64,000 nt of DNA from an uncultured Acidimicrobiales bacterium (GCA_938015295.1 CALLQB010000060.1:31981-95980); one strand, 5' to 3'. Shown: positions 42,099 through 51,589, numbered from the stretch's first letter. The notes: generated by a model from the sequence alone, not told the origin. A program made the numbers and translations.

Positions 42099-45000
42099 TT
42101 AGGCCGCGCCGGTGACGTCCGACGAGCCGCCGGCGCTGCCGTCACGAACCTCTCGGGAAGCAATGACGATTTCGTTGCCGGGTTGCGGTCTGTTGATGAG
42201 GAATCCTTGCAACCAATCGAACCCAAGGTCGGACAACAGGTCGAGCTGCCGGCCGGTTGCGACACCGACCGCTGTGACCCCGAGGCGGTACTCGTGAGCT
42301 CGGGTGAGGATTGAGGCGACCTGAGCGGTATCGGCCGGATCTCGCCCGACACCTTCGATGAGGCGACGCTCGACCTTGATCTCATCGACCGACGCAAGCG
42401 GCCCGCGAAACACTCGGCTGGTCGCCTCATCAACGATCACGCGAACACCAACATCGCGCAGTTGGGGCAGCACGGTTTCTATGACGTCATTGGGTGCCAG
42501 CAGAATCGCCTGGGGGATTTCGATACCAACCCGCGCGGCGGGCACGTTGTAGAGGCGCAGCAGCGCATCGAGACGAGAGACAAACCCGCGTTCGCCTAGC
42601 TGGGCCAAGTCGACGTTGATGTTCACTTCGATCTGCTGACGGGTCAATCGCTGCTGTGTCGAGGCAAAGTCGAGAGCCCGGTCGATGACCCGGTGACCAA
42701 CAGCGGTAGCCAAGCCGAGATCGGCTGCCATCGCTACGACGTCTGCGGCGATAACCTGGCCGATTGTCGGACTTGTCCACCGAACCAACGCTTCGAATCG
42801 ATGGGTGCCGTCTGATGGCGACCCGGGTTGCAGCAGTTGATAGGCGTTGTCGATTTGTTCGCTCGACAACGCCTCGCGAAATTCTGCTTCGACCGCTCGA
42901 CGCTGGAACAACTTTGCCAGGTGTTGTTCGCCGACGATTGCGGTGCGAACCCGCCCTCGACTTCGAGCCCGATTAAGACCAACATCGGCGTTGGTGAACA
43001 GCTCGTCAGCGGTCAATCCAGCATCTTCGCTGTAGGCGAGACCCAGGCTGAACTCGACCGCCACTTCTCGGCCCGCCACGTCATTGTTTGCCGCGCCGAC
43101 ATGAAATGGCCCGGCGAGTTCATCGGCGATCCGCGACGTCAAATGTTCGATATCGATGGCGTCGCCCATGCGTTGTGACAGCACGGCGAACGTGCAGTCG
43201 TCGATTCGGGCTGGTATCTCGTCGTGTCGACACGCAAGCGACAACCGACCCGCCGTCTGCTGGGCGATCTCGTCAAGATCCTCGGGTGCAGGCGGGCGAT
43301 CGAATTCGATCAACGCCAACGCAACTTTGGTGCGGTTGCTAACACTCTTCGCAATGGCCCGTTCGATGCGACGCTTCAGCGCTGCGCCGTTGTCCAACAA
43401 CGTCACCGGGTCGACGCCGAGGTGGTCGTCGACCGCGTGCGTAGCGCCGTCGTTCGCTCGTTCAAGCGGAGTCAGCACAACAGAGGCAAACATCAACAAC
43501 GTCGGATCGTCCTGTTCTTGGTGTTGCACTTGCTGCTGTTCGGCTGGATGCTCAGGTGTGCTCTCGGCGGGCCCCGCAACATGCACTGCAGGTTCAGCAT
43601 GAAACTGGGCGTGAAAGGGTACGGCCCCGCGATCGTCGGTACGCACCCACAGTTGCCCCACCCAAGATCCGCTTGCCTCGACCGCTGGCCAGACTTCTGA
43701 GCGGAGCAGCACGGCCGATTTCGGCGTAAAGAAGTCGAGCGGGTCGGTGCCCGTGTCGGCACCCGTTCGTGCGGTGATTCCGGCCGAAACAAACCGAAAC
43801 CCACCATGGCGCTCAAGAACGAGCACGGCGGCATCGTCATCACCGGGACGATCTTCGGGAAGGTCGCCGCTCTCGATCAGATCGGTGAGATCCTCAACGA
43901 TGGCGACATCGCCCGTTCGTTCGCCATCAGCGCCGATAATCGGGCGCATTCTGCTGCGGATGAACCGCGGCGCAGCGTCGCCGAACTGCATCTCGAGCGT
44001 CTCGCTCATTCCGTCTTCGCCAACCTCGACAAGCTGCGGCCAGCTAGCAAGCAGCGCCTCGGCGTCGCCGAACATTTCGAGCAGCACGTCGTTGACAAAA
44101 CTGACGTTGCCGTCCTGATCGCGGGTAAACGTTCCTAGGCGTTGCGCGCCCCTCTGGTCGCTGATTGCGCTGCCGCTTGTTCCCTTGTTCCCCTTGGTTC
44201 CTTGCCGGGCGGCGAACGGCGGTTCGCTCGTCACTTCGGAAATCTGCAAAGCAATCTGATTGACGGTCGGGTCGTCGAGATAGTTGCGACCAATCACCTC
44301 GAACCATCGCCAGTGCCCACTCGAAGGCGACGCTCGCACAAAGCCATGAATCTCGCCGTCGAGTGCAGGGTGGCTGAGCCGCTGCTCGGTATACCAGCGA
44401 TCTGTCGGGTGCACTGCGGCCAGCAACTCGAGGCCGACCGAGCCGGTGGCCGGCCGTCCAAACAACTCGTTGAACGAGTCGCTCGCGTACGTGATGCTCA
44501 AGGTCTCGTCGAGAAAGACCACTGCCGCTTCGCCATCATCTGCGGGGTTTGCCCCTCGGTCGCTGCCGAGATCTCGCGCTCGCACCACAAGCCCGGTCTC
44601 GCGTCTAGCGACCACAACAGCAAACTTGCGAACGTTGCCATCGGTGTCGAGAAACCGCAGCGCGCCATAGTCTCGAAATGCGCCCACCGGTAACTGCTCG
44701 AAGGCGTCGAGAGCCTCGGTGAACTCGCCTTCGTCGTCGGCGTGTAGCAGCTCCCAGATGTGTTGCCCGGCGAGCTCGTCTGGATGGCAGCCCAGCTTTC
44801 CTTGCACCGGGCCGGTCGCGAGGTCGATGATGCTCGAGCCAGAGCGCAGAAGAATACCGATGTCGGTTGGCTGTGGCGGATCGAGTTCGTTCGCCGTCTG
44901 CTCCGGGGTCGGTGACGGTTCAAGTGGCTTCAGCTTGTCGAGATACACGAGCAGCTCGAGGCCCCGTAGGTCGTCATCGCGTAGACGGTTCGTGACGACC

Positions 45001-45353
45001 ACCGTTGCTTCCACCCACGCTTCATCATGGCCGACAAGCCGCACATCCGCCGATGCTTCAACCGACGGTGCGGTGCGCACTCGACGCAACATCCCGCCAA
45101 CCGTCACGCGGTCATCGGGATGGAAAATGCCGAGACTGAGCGAAAGCGTCTGCTCGAGATCCCAACCAAGAAGCTGTTGGGCTTGCGAATCGATATGTTC
45201 GATAGTCGCCTGAGGCGAAAAGATCAGTCGGATGGGGGCTTCGGTCGAGCCTGAAGGGTCCGGGGCACGAGACAATACGTCAGGCGGCGAAAGAGGCAGA
45301 GAAGTACACAGGGCAGGATCAGCGGGCTCAGACGTCTCGGGTTCTTCGGGCAC
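42099..45353 (-). CDS. Multi-PAS protein with degenerate GGDEF and EAL domains
   Basis: The 1084-residue soluble protein has several PAS-like domains in the first 560 residues (IRLIFSPQATIEHIDSQAQQLLGW, VFLDETLSITYASDSFNELFG, GTFTRDQDGNVSFVNDVLLEMF). In the GGDEF domain the signature is IDDCTF, so cyclase activity is unlikely. The EAL domain keeps FEALVRW and NINVDL, but EMTE is EIPQ and DDFG is DEATS, so hydrolysis is also unlikely. It may bind c-di-GMP or act as a signalling scaffold. A low-complexity Gln/Glu/His stretch lies near residue 600. The start is a GTG after the AT-rich GATATTTATCTATC. Confidence 0.88.
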   Translation of the reverse strand: MPEEPETSEPADPALCTSLPLSPPDVLSRAPDPSGSTEAPIRLIFSPQATIEHIDSQAQQLLGWDLEQTLSLSLGIFHPDDRVTVGGMLRRVRTAPSVEASADVRLVGHDEAWVEATVVVTNRLRDDDLRGLELLVYLDKLKPLEPSPTPEQTANELDPPQPTDIGILLRSGSSIIDLATGPVQGKLGCHPDELAGQHIWELLHADDEGEFTEALDAFEQLPVGAFRDYGALRFLDTDGNVRKFAVVVARRETGLVVRARDLGSDRGANPADDGEAAVVFLDETLSITYASDSFNELFGRPATGSVGLELLAAVHPTDRWYTEQRLSHPALDGEIHGFVRASPSSGHWRWFEVIGRNYLDDPTVNQIALQISEVTSEPPFAARQGTKGNKGTSGSAISDQRGAQRLGTFTRDQDGNVSFVNDVLLEMFGDAEALLASWPQLVEVGEDGMSETLEMQFGDAAPRFIRSRMRPIIGADGERTGDVAIVEDLTDLIESGDLPEDRPGDDDAAVLVLERHGGFRFVSAGITARTGADTGTDPLDFFTPKSAVLLRSEVWPAVEASGSWVGQLWVRTDDRGAVPFHAQFHAEPAVHVAGPAESTPEHPAEQQQVQHQEQDDPTLLMFASVVLTPLERANDGATHAVDDHLGVDPVTLLDNGAALKRRIERAIAKSVSNRTKVALALIEFDRPPAPEDLDEIAQQTAGRLSLACRHDEIPARIDDCTFAVLSQRMGDAIDIEHLTSRIADELAGPFHVGAANNDVAGREVAVEFSLGLAYSEDAGLTADELFTNADVGLNRARSRGRVRTAIVGEQHLAKLFQRRAVEAEFREALSSEQIDNAYQLLQPGSPSDGTHRFEALVRWTSPTIGQVIAADVVAMAADLGLATAVGHRVIDRALDFASTQQRLTRQQIEVNINVDLAQLGERGFVSRLDALLRLYNVPAARVGIEIPQAILLAPNDVIETVLPQLRDVGVRVIVDEATSRVFRGPLASVDEIKVERRLIEGVGRDPADTAQVASILTRAHEYRLGVTAVGVATGRQLDLLSDLGFDWLQGFLINRPQPGNEIVIASREVRDGSAGGSSDVTGAA

Positions 45354-45414
45354 GATAGATAAATATCGGCAAAAACCCTGTCAGCTGAAGGGACTAACGG
45401 CGAGAAGTTGTGCG

Positions 45415-46590
45415 TTAGGCGAGCTGAACGAGTGCCTCGCCATTGGTCTTCATAATCTGACGAATCTCGTCACCCGAGAAGCCCGTGAGGTCGTCGACAA
45501 ACGACACCGGGTCGGCCAGACCCTCTGCATGAGGAAAGTCGGAACCAAACAAGATGTGATCGGTGCCGATTAACGAGCGAAGGTCAAGCAAGTCATCCTC
45601 GTAGTACGGCGAAACCCAAATCTGCTTGCGAAAGGTCTCGGTCGGATCTTCGGCGAACGCGTAGCTGTGTTGGCCATAGGTTTTTTCGAGCTTCTGAAAC
45701 AGCGGCCGAACCCAAGAAGAACCGGTCTCTACGGTCACCACCCGAATCTTCGGATTTTCGGTGAGTACGCCGTCCGCAATGAGCGACGCCATCGAGTCAC
45801 TGATCGCCGAATGGGTGAGCAGCGACTTGAGTGGCGAATGACGAAACGCCTCGAACTCGGTGCCGAGCCCCCAGTGAGCTCCCATAAACCCGTAACCGGA
45901 GTCGCCCGAGTGGAACGAAACCGTCAGGCCGCTGTCGTTCACCATTTTCCAGAACGGTGCGTGCGATACGTGGCCGAGCGACCGGCGGGCGCCATCGTGA
46001 CCGAGCACCGAACCGGCTCGTAGGTTCACCACGCGCGAGCCTGCATCAATGAGATATCGCAGCTCGTCGAGAGCCCAGTCAGGGTCGGCCAACGAGATAT
46101 AGCCTGCCGAGAACAACCGCTCCTGGTAGGCGAAACCCCAGTCATCCTCGAGCCAGCGATTGAAGGCGGTGAACGCCGCGGTCATCGCTGGCAGATCGTG
46201 TTCGAGAGCGGCCTCCATACCGACGCCGAGGGTTGGAAAAAGAAAGGTGCCACCCACGCCCTGCTCGTCGAGCAGAGCTATCCGGGCGTCACGGTTGCGG
46301 TAGGCATCGCTGATTGGTTCGAGCTCGCCGAATGCTTCGCGCATGTCAGAAACCGACACCTTGGCCCGGAAGTAGTCATCAAGGCATCCCGGACGAGCAA
46401 CCGGATCGAATGTGGGATTGGGGATAAACCGGTTGACCTTCCCACCAACGAGCAAACGCTTCTTGCCGTCGATGTCGGCCCACTGCATACAGCGACGCGC
46501 CATCTTCGGGTCGATGTGACGGATGAAGGCATCTTCAGCCTCGTAGTAATGGTTGTCCGCGTCGAATGCGATGTAATCGAGTGAAGTCAT
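45415..46590 (-). CDS. Amidohydrolase family 2 metal-dependent hydrolase
   Basis: The 391-residue TIM-barrel amidohydrolase starts SLDYIAFDADNHYYEAEDAF; the D-x-D/N-H form is typical of the actinobacterial branch, where the first HxH is altered. Other segments are VSFHSGDSGYG, RVVTVETGSSWVRP and ILFGSDFPHAEGL, the last with the catalytic Asp. Such enzymes hydrolyse or decarboxylate aromatic or lactone substrates; none can be named here. Of two consecutive ATGs the second (46590) is preferred because GGAGG then sits about 4 nt away rather than 1. It is convergent with no gene; the GGDEF-EAL gene follows 61 bp downstream. Confidence 0.85.
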   Translation of the reverse strand: MTSLDYIAFDADNHYYEAEDAFIRHIDPKMARRCMQWADIDGKKRLLVGGKVNRFIPNPTFDPVARPGCLDDYFRAKVSVSDMREAFGELEPISDAYRNRDARIALLDEQGVGGTFLFPTLGVGMEAALEHDLPAMTAAFTAFNRWLEDDWGFAYQERLFSAGYISLADPDWALDELRYLIDAGSRVVNLRAGSVLGHDGARRSLGHVSHAPFWKMVNDSGLTVSFHSGDSGYGFMGAHWGLGTEFEAFRHSPLKSLLTHSAISDSMASLIADGVLTENPKIRVVTVETGSSWVRPLFQKLEKTYGQHSYAFAEDPTETFRKQIWVSPYYEDDLLDLRSLIGTDHILFGSDFPHAEGLADPVSFVDDLTGFSGDEIRQIMKTNGEALVQLA

Positions 46591-46690
46591 CATTCCTCCA
46601 AAGGAAACGGGCAGCTCATGGCCACAACTGCACGATACTGAGAAAGCGGCCGCGCCTTACAAACAGCTCCTTTGTGCCGAACAAGGATCT

Positions 46691-47884
46691 ATGGGTCTCG
46701 ATTCCGCGCCTACCGGGGGCAGACGACGTCGGTCTGAAAATGCTCCTTCGCAGTCTTCAGCGCGCACCACGTGGCCCCTCGCTGCTGGCCTCGTCGTCGT
46801 TAGCGGAAGTGTCGGCCTTCTCCTGTTGACGCAAGGCTCAGAAGGCCGGGTGCAAACCATCGGCGAAGGGCTCCTCACCGCTGCGCTCGTCGCTGGTCCG
46901 TTCCTCTGGGCCGAGTGGATGTTGAATCGATCGGAGAAACAGCCCGACGAATCAGCAACTGCCGAACGAATGGCGCTCGTCGGCCGCGACCTACGCCACC
47001 AAGAACTCGACGGACGCGACCTGAGCGGGCGAGTGTTCGTCGGCTGCAATCTGTCACATAGCCGCCTCAGCGAGTCTGGCTTGGTCGAGGCCGTGTTTGA
47101 TCGCGCCGACTTGCGCTACGTGGTGGCCCGCGGCGCTGACCTCACACGCGCATCCCTACGACGCTCAAATTGCGCCCATATCGACCTCCGGTCGGCGCAA
47201 CTGGTCGGCGCACAGCTCAACGAAGCCGATCTGCGCGGCGCCGACCTGCGACAGGCGTTGCTTTGCGATGCCGATCTACGAGGGGCCGACCTGCGCGGCG
47301 CTGATCTGCGCGGCGCAGACCTAGACGGAGCCGAGCTGGCATCTGCCCTCTACAGCGCAACGACGCTCTGGCAGGGCGACATGAATCTCGAGAGCGAACG
47401 CGACCGCCACGGCATGGTCAACCAAGACGACGACTCGCTGCCGTTTGACACCAACACGGCACCTAGCCAACCTCGTCCGATCGATCTTCGTCGTGGGCCG
47501 CGAACGATGGTCGCGGGCGCCGTTGCTTTGGCAGCGATCGCGGCGATTGTTGTGCCACGGGTTGTCGACACCACCACCGACCCGGCCCGGGTTTCCGGTG
47601 TGCGCCTCGATCAGCCATACCTGCAGGTCAGTGGTACCAGCGACCAGGTCAGGGTTGTGGTTGCCGTGAACGACGTTGTTGTGCAGCAGTTCAAGACTCG
47701 CGACCTTCCCGTTACGGTCTCGCTGACCGACCTGCAACCCAATGACAACGTCATCGCCACGGTTGAGAACCTTTCGCCGGAAGGCGAACTGACGTGCCAA
47801 CTGGGTCTCGGAACCGATATTTGGGTTACCGAGTCGGCCACCGCAGAAGAACCGACTACTGCGTGCGGAGCCCGCGTCCGCTAG
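46691..47884 (+). CDS. Pentapeptide-repeat membrane protein with extracytoplasmic C-terminal domain
   Basis: The 397-residue protein has two N-terminal TM helices (WPLAAGLVVVSGSVGLLLL about 28-46; EGLLTAALVAGPFLWAEW about 58-75). A pentapeptide-repeat block of about 120 residues follows (A[D/N]LRG units such as EADLRGADLRQALL and ADLRGADLRGADL). A third TM (MVAGAVALAAIAAIVVPRVV about 275-294) leads to an external beta-rich domain of about 100 residues ending with two Cys. The repeats should form a cytoplasmic quadrilateral beta-helix. The topology suggests a sensor or scaffold that spans the membrane. No partner gene is evident. Confidence 0.82.
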   Translation: MGLDSAPTGGRRRRSENAPSQSSARTTWPLAAGLVVVSGSVGLLLLTQGSEGRVQTIGEGLLTAALVAGPFLWAEWMLNRSEKQPDESATAERMALVGRDLRHQELDGRDLSGRVFVGCNLSHSRLSESGLVEAVFDRADLRYVVARGADLTRASLRRSNCAHIDLRSAQLVGAQLNEADLRGADLRQALLCDADLRGADLRGADLRGADLDGAELASALYSATTLWQGDMNLESERDRHGMVNQDDDSLPFDTNTAPSQPRPIDLRRGPRTMVAGAVALAAIAAIVVPRVVDTTTDPARVSGVRLDQPYLQVSGTSDQVRVVVAVNDVVVQQFKTRDLPVTVSLTDLQPNDNVIATVENLSPEGELTCQLGLGTDIWVTESATAEEPTTACGARVR

Positions 47885-47893
47885 TTCAGGCGT

Positions 47894-48904
47894 TTAGCCC
47901 TGCACGAGATCGGCAATTTTGCGCAGGTCGTCGGGATTCTTTGACGACATATTGAGCATCGTTACCGGGCTGTCGCGCCAAGCCTGCAAACGTTCGGCGA
48001 CGCGTTCAGGCGGGCCCACCAAACTGATCTCATCGGCGAACTCGTCGGGAACCGCCATGATTGCTTCGTCGCGCCGCCCCTCAAGGAACAGCTGTTGGAT
48101 GCGCAGTGCTTCTTCTTCGAAGCCCATTCTCGCCATCAGTTTTGTGTGGTAGTTCTGCCCCTTGGCTCCCATGCCGCCGATGTAGAAGGCAAGAAACCCT
48201 TTGATCGGAACTAACGCATCGGCAACGGAGTCGTTGAAAACAACCGAGACATTGACGGCGATCTCAAAGTCGGGGCCTGCCGCAACGAGCTGGTCGGCGT
48301 AGACCTCAGGTCGATACGGCGAGTAATACAACGGGAGCCATCCGTCGGCGATCTCGGCAGTCTGCGTGACGTTCTTCGGACCTTCGGCGCCGATAAAGAT
48401 CGGGATCTCGCGGCGCAGCGGGTGCGTCATGATCTTCAGCGGCTTGCCAAGGCCCGAACTTCCCTCGCCGGTGTAGGGGTGTTGATAGAACTCGCCATCA
48501 AAGGAAAGGTGATCCTCACGACGAAACGCATTGCGCAGAATCGAGACGTACTCGCGGGTGCGCGCCAACGGCCGATTGGACGGCTGGCCATACCAGCCCT
48601 CGACGACCTGCGGGCCAGACACGCCAAGACCCAGCACCACACGACCGCCCGAGAGGTGATCGAGCGTCATCGCCTGCATAGCGGTCGCCGTTGGGGTTCG
48701 TGCAGCGAGCTGCACAATGCTGGTTCCCAGCTTGATCTTGTCGGTGAAGCCAGCAAGATAGGCAAGCGGGGTGAAACAGTCCGAGCCCCAGCTCTCGGCA
48801 GTCCAAATGGTGTCAAAGCCCAGGTCTTCGACCGTCTTGGTGAGCTCGACCAAATCGGCCGGTGGTTGAGCCGACCAGTAGCCCCACTGGTATCCGAGTT
48901 TCAT
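47894..48904 (-). CDS. LLM-class F420-dependent oxidoreductase
   Basis: The 336-residue luciferase-like TIM barrel begins KLGYQWGYWSAQPPADLVELTKTVEDLGFDTIWTAE. Family segments are KIKLGTSIVQLAARTPTATAMQAMTLDHLSGGRVVLGLGVSGPQVVEGWYG, PIFIGAEGPKNVTQTAEIADGWLP and VGPPERVAERLQAW. In Actinobacteria this group mostly uses coenzyme F420 to oxidise or reduce small organic substrates; F420 use is inferred. Its start overlaps the upstream region of the divergent DUF3097 gene (87 bp between true starts). Confidence 0.9.
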   Translation of the reverse strand: MKLGYQWGYWSAQPPADLVELTKTVEDLGFDTIWTAESWGSDCFTPLAYLAGFTDKIKLGTSIVQLAARTPTATAMQAMTLDHLSGGRVVLGLGVSGPQVVEGWYGQPSNRPLARTREYVSILRNAFRREDHLSFDGEFYQHPYTGEGSSGLGKPLKIMTHPLRREIPIFIGAEGPKNVTQTAEIADGWLPLYYSPYRPEVYADQLVAAGPDFEIAVNVSVVFNDSVADALVPIKGFLAFYIGGMGAKGQNYHTKLMARMGFEEEALRIQQLFLEGRRDEAIMAVPDEFADEISLVGPPERVAERLQAWRDSPVTMLNMSSKNPDDLRKIADLVQG

Positions 48905-48976
48905 CGTTGTTCTCGCTTTCTCATGACGTGAGAATGTCCGCCCGGCACGAGTGCCTCCAAATCGAGATTCTCCCGA

Positions 48977-48982
48977 TACCGT
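48977..48982 (+). promoter_or_regulatory. Candidate -10 box of the DUF3097 gene
   Basis: TACCGT lies 8 nt before the ATG at 48991, supporting that ATG over the more distal in-frame GTG at 48862. Confidence 0.45.
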
Positions 48983-48990
48983 TTTTGGCG

Positions 48991-49815
48991 ATGGCTAACC
49001 GAGGAATCCTCTCCGAACCGCTCGATGTCGACGCCCCAAAGAAAAAGGGCCGCGAGTATCAAAACATTGGTGGGCGCCGCGGGTTGGTGGTGACCCACCA
49101 GGCCAGTTCGACCACCGGGGCCATCATTCGGTTCGCTCCCCCGCTCGTGGTGTTGCGCGATGCGTCCGGCCGCGACCATTCGTTCCGTCTTCGCGATGGC
49201 GCGTTTCTTCTCGATGGCCAGCCAATCGCTTTGGTCGAGCCGCCGAAACAACCCAAGACCGAAGAACAACGGTTCACCGCATCGGGCTCGGTCGACCTTG
49301 GCCAGGTCCCAGCCCGGATGGCTCGCGCAAGTCGAATCTTTGTCGAAGGTGTTCACGACGCCGAGCTACTCGAACATGTTTGGGGCGACGATCTGCGTGT
49401 CGAGGGCATCGTTGTTCAGGCAATGGACGGCATGGACGATCTTCCCTCGCTTGTCCGGAGCTTTGGGCCGACCCCGAACCGGCGACTCGGTATCCTGCTC
49501 GACCATCTCGTTGATGGCACCAAGGAGACCCGCATCGCGGATCAGATCGATCACCCCGACGTGCTGATCTGCGGCCATCCTTTCGTCGATGTTTGGCAGG
49601 GTATTCGGCCAAGCTGCGCTGGTATCGATGCCTGGCCAGAGGTGCCGCTAGGCGAATCTTGGAAAGAGGGGGTTCTCGCCCGCATCGGCTACCAGGGACA
49701 CCCCGGCGCCTTTTGGAAGCAGCTTCGCAACCGGGTGACCAGCTACAAAGATCTTGAACCGACGCTTATCGGCGCCGTTGAGCAGCTCATCGATTTCGTC
49801 GCGCCACCCGAATAA
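48991..49815 (+). CDS. DUF3097 family protein (Toprim-like segment)
   Basis: The 274-residue protein matches the actinobacterial DUF3097 family. The N-terminal half has GRRGLVVTHQASSTTGAIIRF, a small barrel-like region. The C-terminal half has ARASRIFVEGVHDAELLEHVWGDDLRVEGIVVQAMDGMDDL, a Toprim-like Glu/DxD pattern, followed by LGILLDHLVDGTKETRIAD. The function is unknown; a nucleic-acid-related role is inferred from the Toprim resemblance. The ATG 48991 fits family length and a TACCGT box. Its stop is 8 bp from the octamer array that ends the convergent GGDEF gene. Confidence 0.88.
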   Translation: MANRGILSEPLDVDAPKKKGREYQNIGGRRGLVVTHQASSTTGAIIRFAPPLVVLRDASGRDHSFRLRDGAFLLDGQPIALVEPPKQPKTEEQRFTASGSVDLGQVPARMARASRIFVEGVHDAELLEHVWGDDLRVEGIVVQAMDGMDDLPSLVRSFGPTPNRRLGILLDHLVDGTKETRIADQIDHPDVLICGHPFVDVWQGIRPSCAGIDAWPEVPLGESWKEGVLARIGYQGHPGAFWKQLRNRVTSYKDLEPTLIGAVEQLIDFVAPPE

Positions 49816-49823
49816 GCCGGCGT

Positions 49824-49879
49824 GACTGTCATCTTGTCACGCTGTCAGCTAGTCAGGCCGTGAGACTGTCAGGGTGTCA
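49824..49879 (-). repeat. Seven 8-bp units anchored on a stop codon
   Basis: Reading the minus strand from the stop of the GGDEF-EAL gene, the units are TGACACCC, TGACAGTC, TCACGGCC, TGACTAGC, TGACAGCG, TGACAAGA and TGACAGTC in strict 8-bp register. Six of seven start TGAC, so stop triplets recur every 8 nt and thus in all three frames. The array fills the gap to the convergent DUF3097 gene. Confidence 0.9.
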
Positions 49880-51589
49880 GGCGGCGCGTGGTGGCGCTTG
49901 TTGCCCTGCTGACTTCTGCGCCTGGGCAACGAGACCTCGACGGAAGTCCTCCGAAGGCACAACGGGTGCCAGATGCTCGCCTACGGCAAAACCAAGACCC
50001 AAGGCCGATACCTCGGCAAAGTCTTCAGGTGTATCAACCCCCTGAGCAAACACGGTGAGCGATGCGGTGGTTGCCAGCTGAAGCAGCGACATGGTTGCCG
50101 GGCGGGCAAGTTCGTTGCGATTGAAATCGCGGATACGTCGCTGTGGCAGCATGGCGAGGCTCATATCGAGTCCGGCCACTCGGTCGTCCTGCATCGCAAG
50201 CAAGCCAACATCGTTCACGACGATCCGAACACCGATCTGCTGGAGGGCACGAAGGCCTGCCGGATCGTTTTCGATCGCAGCCTTGCCGATAACCAGCTGA
50301 AGCATGGCCGGCGGAAGGCCACGTTTTTGTAACACAGCCTGCAACCACTGCGGGAAACTCGGTTCGCTCAAGGTTGCGATAGTTGGCGAGAACAGCACAA
50401 GGAAGTTCGGTGGGATGACGTGGTTGTAGGCAAACGCATGCACATGGGCAAGCGTGTCGCCGATTGCGGCCTGGTCGAACGCTACGCCCTGAGGGGTCTC
50501 GTCGATCATCGACCGGAACTGGCTGGGCTCGAGAACCCCGCCGGTCACGTTCAACCAATGAGGTAGAGCCACGGCTCCAACAACGCTGCCGGAGACCGTG
50601 TGAAATACCGGCTGGAAGCGGATTTCGAGATGGCCGTCGCCGAGAACGTCGATGACGTCATCCTGCGACGACGCCTTGGCTTGCTCACGGAGTCGGCGGT
50701 TGCGTTCTTTGTCTTGGTACATCGCGATATCAACTTCGCGAAGCAGGAATTCGGAATCGACGCCATAGCCGATCTGCGTGGTGCCGATGCTGAACAGCAG
50801 TTTGTGACGTCGACCAAGGATGGTGGCTTCGCGACCCATGCTGGCCCGAAGACGAGCCACAACCTCAGCTACCTCGGCAGGGTTCACGTTGTTGAGAAGG
50901 ACGAGGAACTCGTCACCACCCATACGGGCGACAACATCGGTTGCTTTAACGGCGCTGCGGAGCCGCTCGGTAACAACTTTGAGCGCCTCATCGCCAGCTT
51001 GATGACCAAAGGTGTCGTTGAGTTCTTTGAACTTGTCGAGGTCGATGCTCAACAGGGCTGCGTGATCAGCGGACTGTTTGTCAGCCAGAGTCTGCTCGAG
51101 CGAGGACATCAGCGATGCACGGTTGGCCGCACCGGTGAGTTCGTCGTAGGAGGCCTGACGACGGAGCTCGTTTTCTGACGACTGGCGGGTCTTCAGATCG
51201 ACGGTGATCGCGGCAGCCAACGAATCGATGCTCGTTGCGATCTCGGCAATCTCGTCGCCGCCGGAGTCGGCGATCGGGGCCTGCACCTGTCCTTTTGCGA
51301 GCGCTGCAGACGCTCGAACAATTGCCGCCATGCGTGACTTCATCGGTCGAATGAGAAACGCCCAAACGACTACCGCTACCGCCGCAGACACAAGCGAGAC
51401 CATGAGGAAGGCGTTTCGAATGAAGCCGAGACGCGAGGCGAGGTCTTCGTCGTCGATGAAGGTGATGCCGCCGAGCTGCGTCCCAACGGCGAAGGAGCCG
51501 ATGAAACCAATCGCCACCAAACCAACGATCGCCAGAGTTAGTCGGCGTGTAAGCACGCTGCTCTGCTTGGAAGGCTTGCCGGTATCCAT
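49877..51589 (-). CDS. Membrane GGDEF protein with degenerate EAL domain
   Basis: The 570-residue protein has two N-terminal TM helices (LTLAIVGLVAIGFIGSFAVG about 17-36; NAFLMVSLVSAAVAVVVWAFLI about 60-81) and a HAMP-like linker (IRPMKSRMAAIVRASAALAKGQV). The GGDEF domain is intact (IDLDKFKELND, ARMGGDEF). The EAL domain has lost key residues: EAL is VAL, the second Glu motif is VIGKAAI and DDFG is NDVG. It is probably a diguanylate cyclase with a sensory or binding EAL remnant. The ATG at 51589 follows a TTG in frame at 51592. The stop codon starts an octamer tandem array. Confidence 0.92.
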   Translation of the reverse strand: MDTGKPSKQSSVLTRRLTLAIVGLVAIGFIGSFAVGTQLGGITFIDDEDLASRLGFIRNAFLMVSLVSAAVAVVVWAFLIRPMKSRMAAIVRASAALAKGQVQAPIADSGGDEIAEIATSIDSLAAAITVDLKTRQSSENELRRQASYDELTGAANRASLMSSLEQTLADKQSADHAALLSIDLDKFKELNDTFGHQAGDEALKVVTERLRSAVKATDVVARMGGDEFLVLLNNVNPAEVAEVVARLRASMGREATILGRRHKLLFSIGTTQIGYGVDSEFLLREVDIAMYQDKERNRRLREQAKASSQDDVIDVLGDGHLEIRFQPVFHTVSGSVVGAVALPHWLNVTGGVLEPSQFRSMIDETPQGVAFDQAAIGDTLAHVHAFAYNHVIPPNFLVLFSPTIATLSEPSFPQWLQAVLQKRGLPPAMLQLVIGKAAIENDPAGLRALQQIGVRIVVNDVGLLAMQDDRVAGLDMSLAMLPQRRIRDFNRNELARPATMSLLQLATTASLTVFAQGVDTPEDFAEVSALGLGFAVGEHLAPVVPSEDFRRGLVAQAQKSAGQQAPPRAA

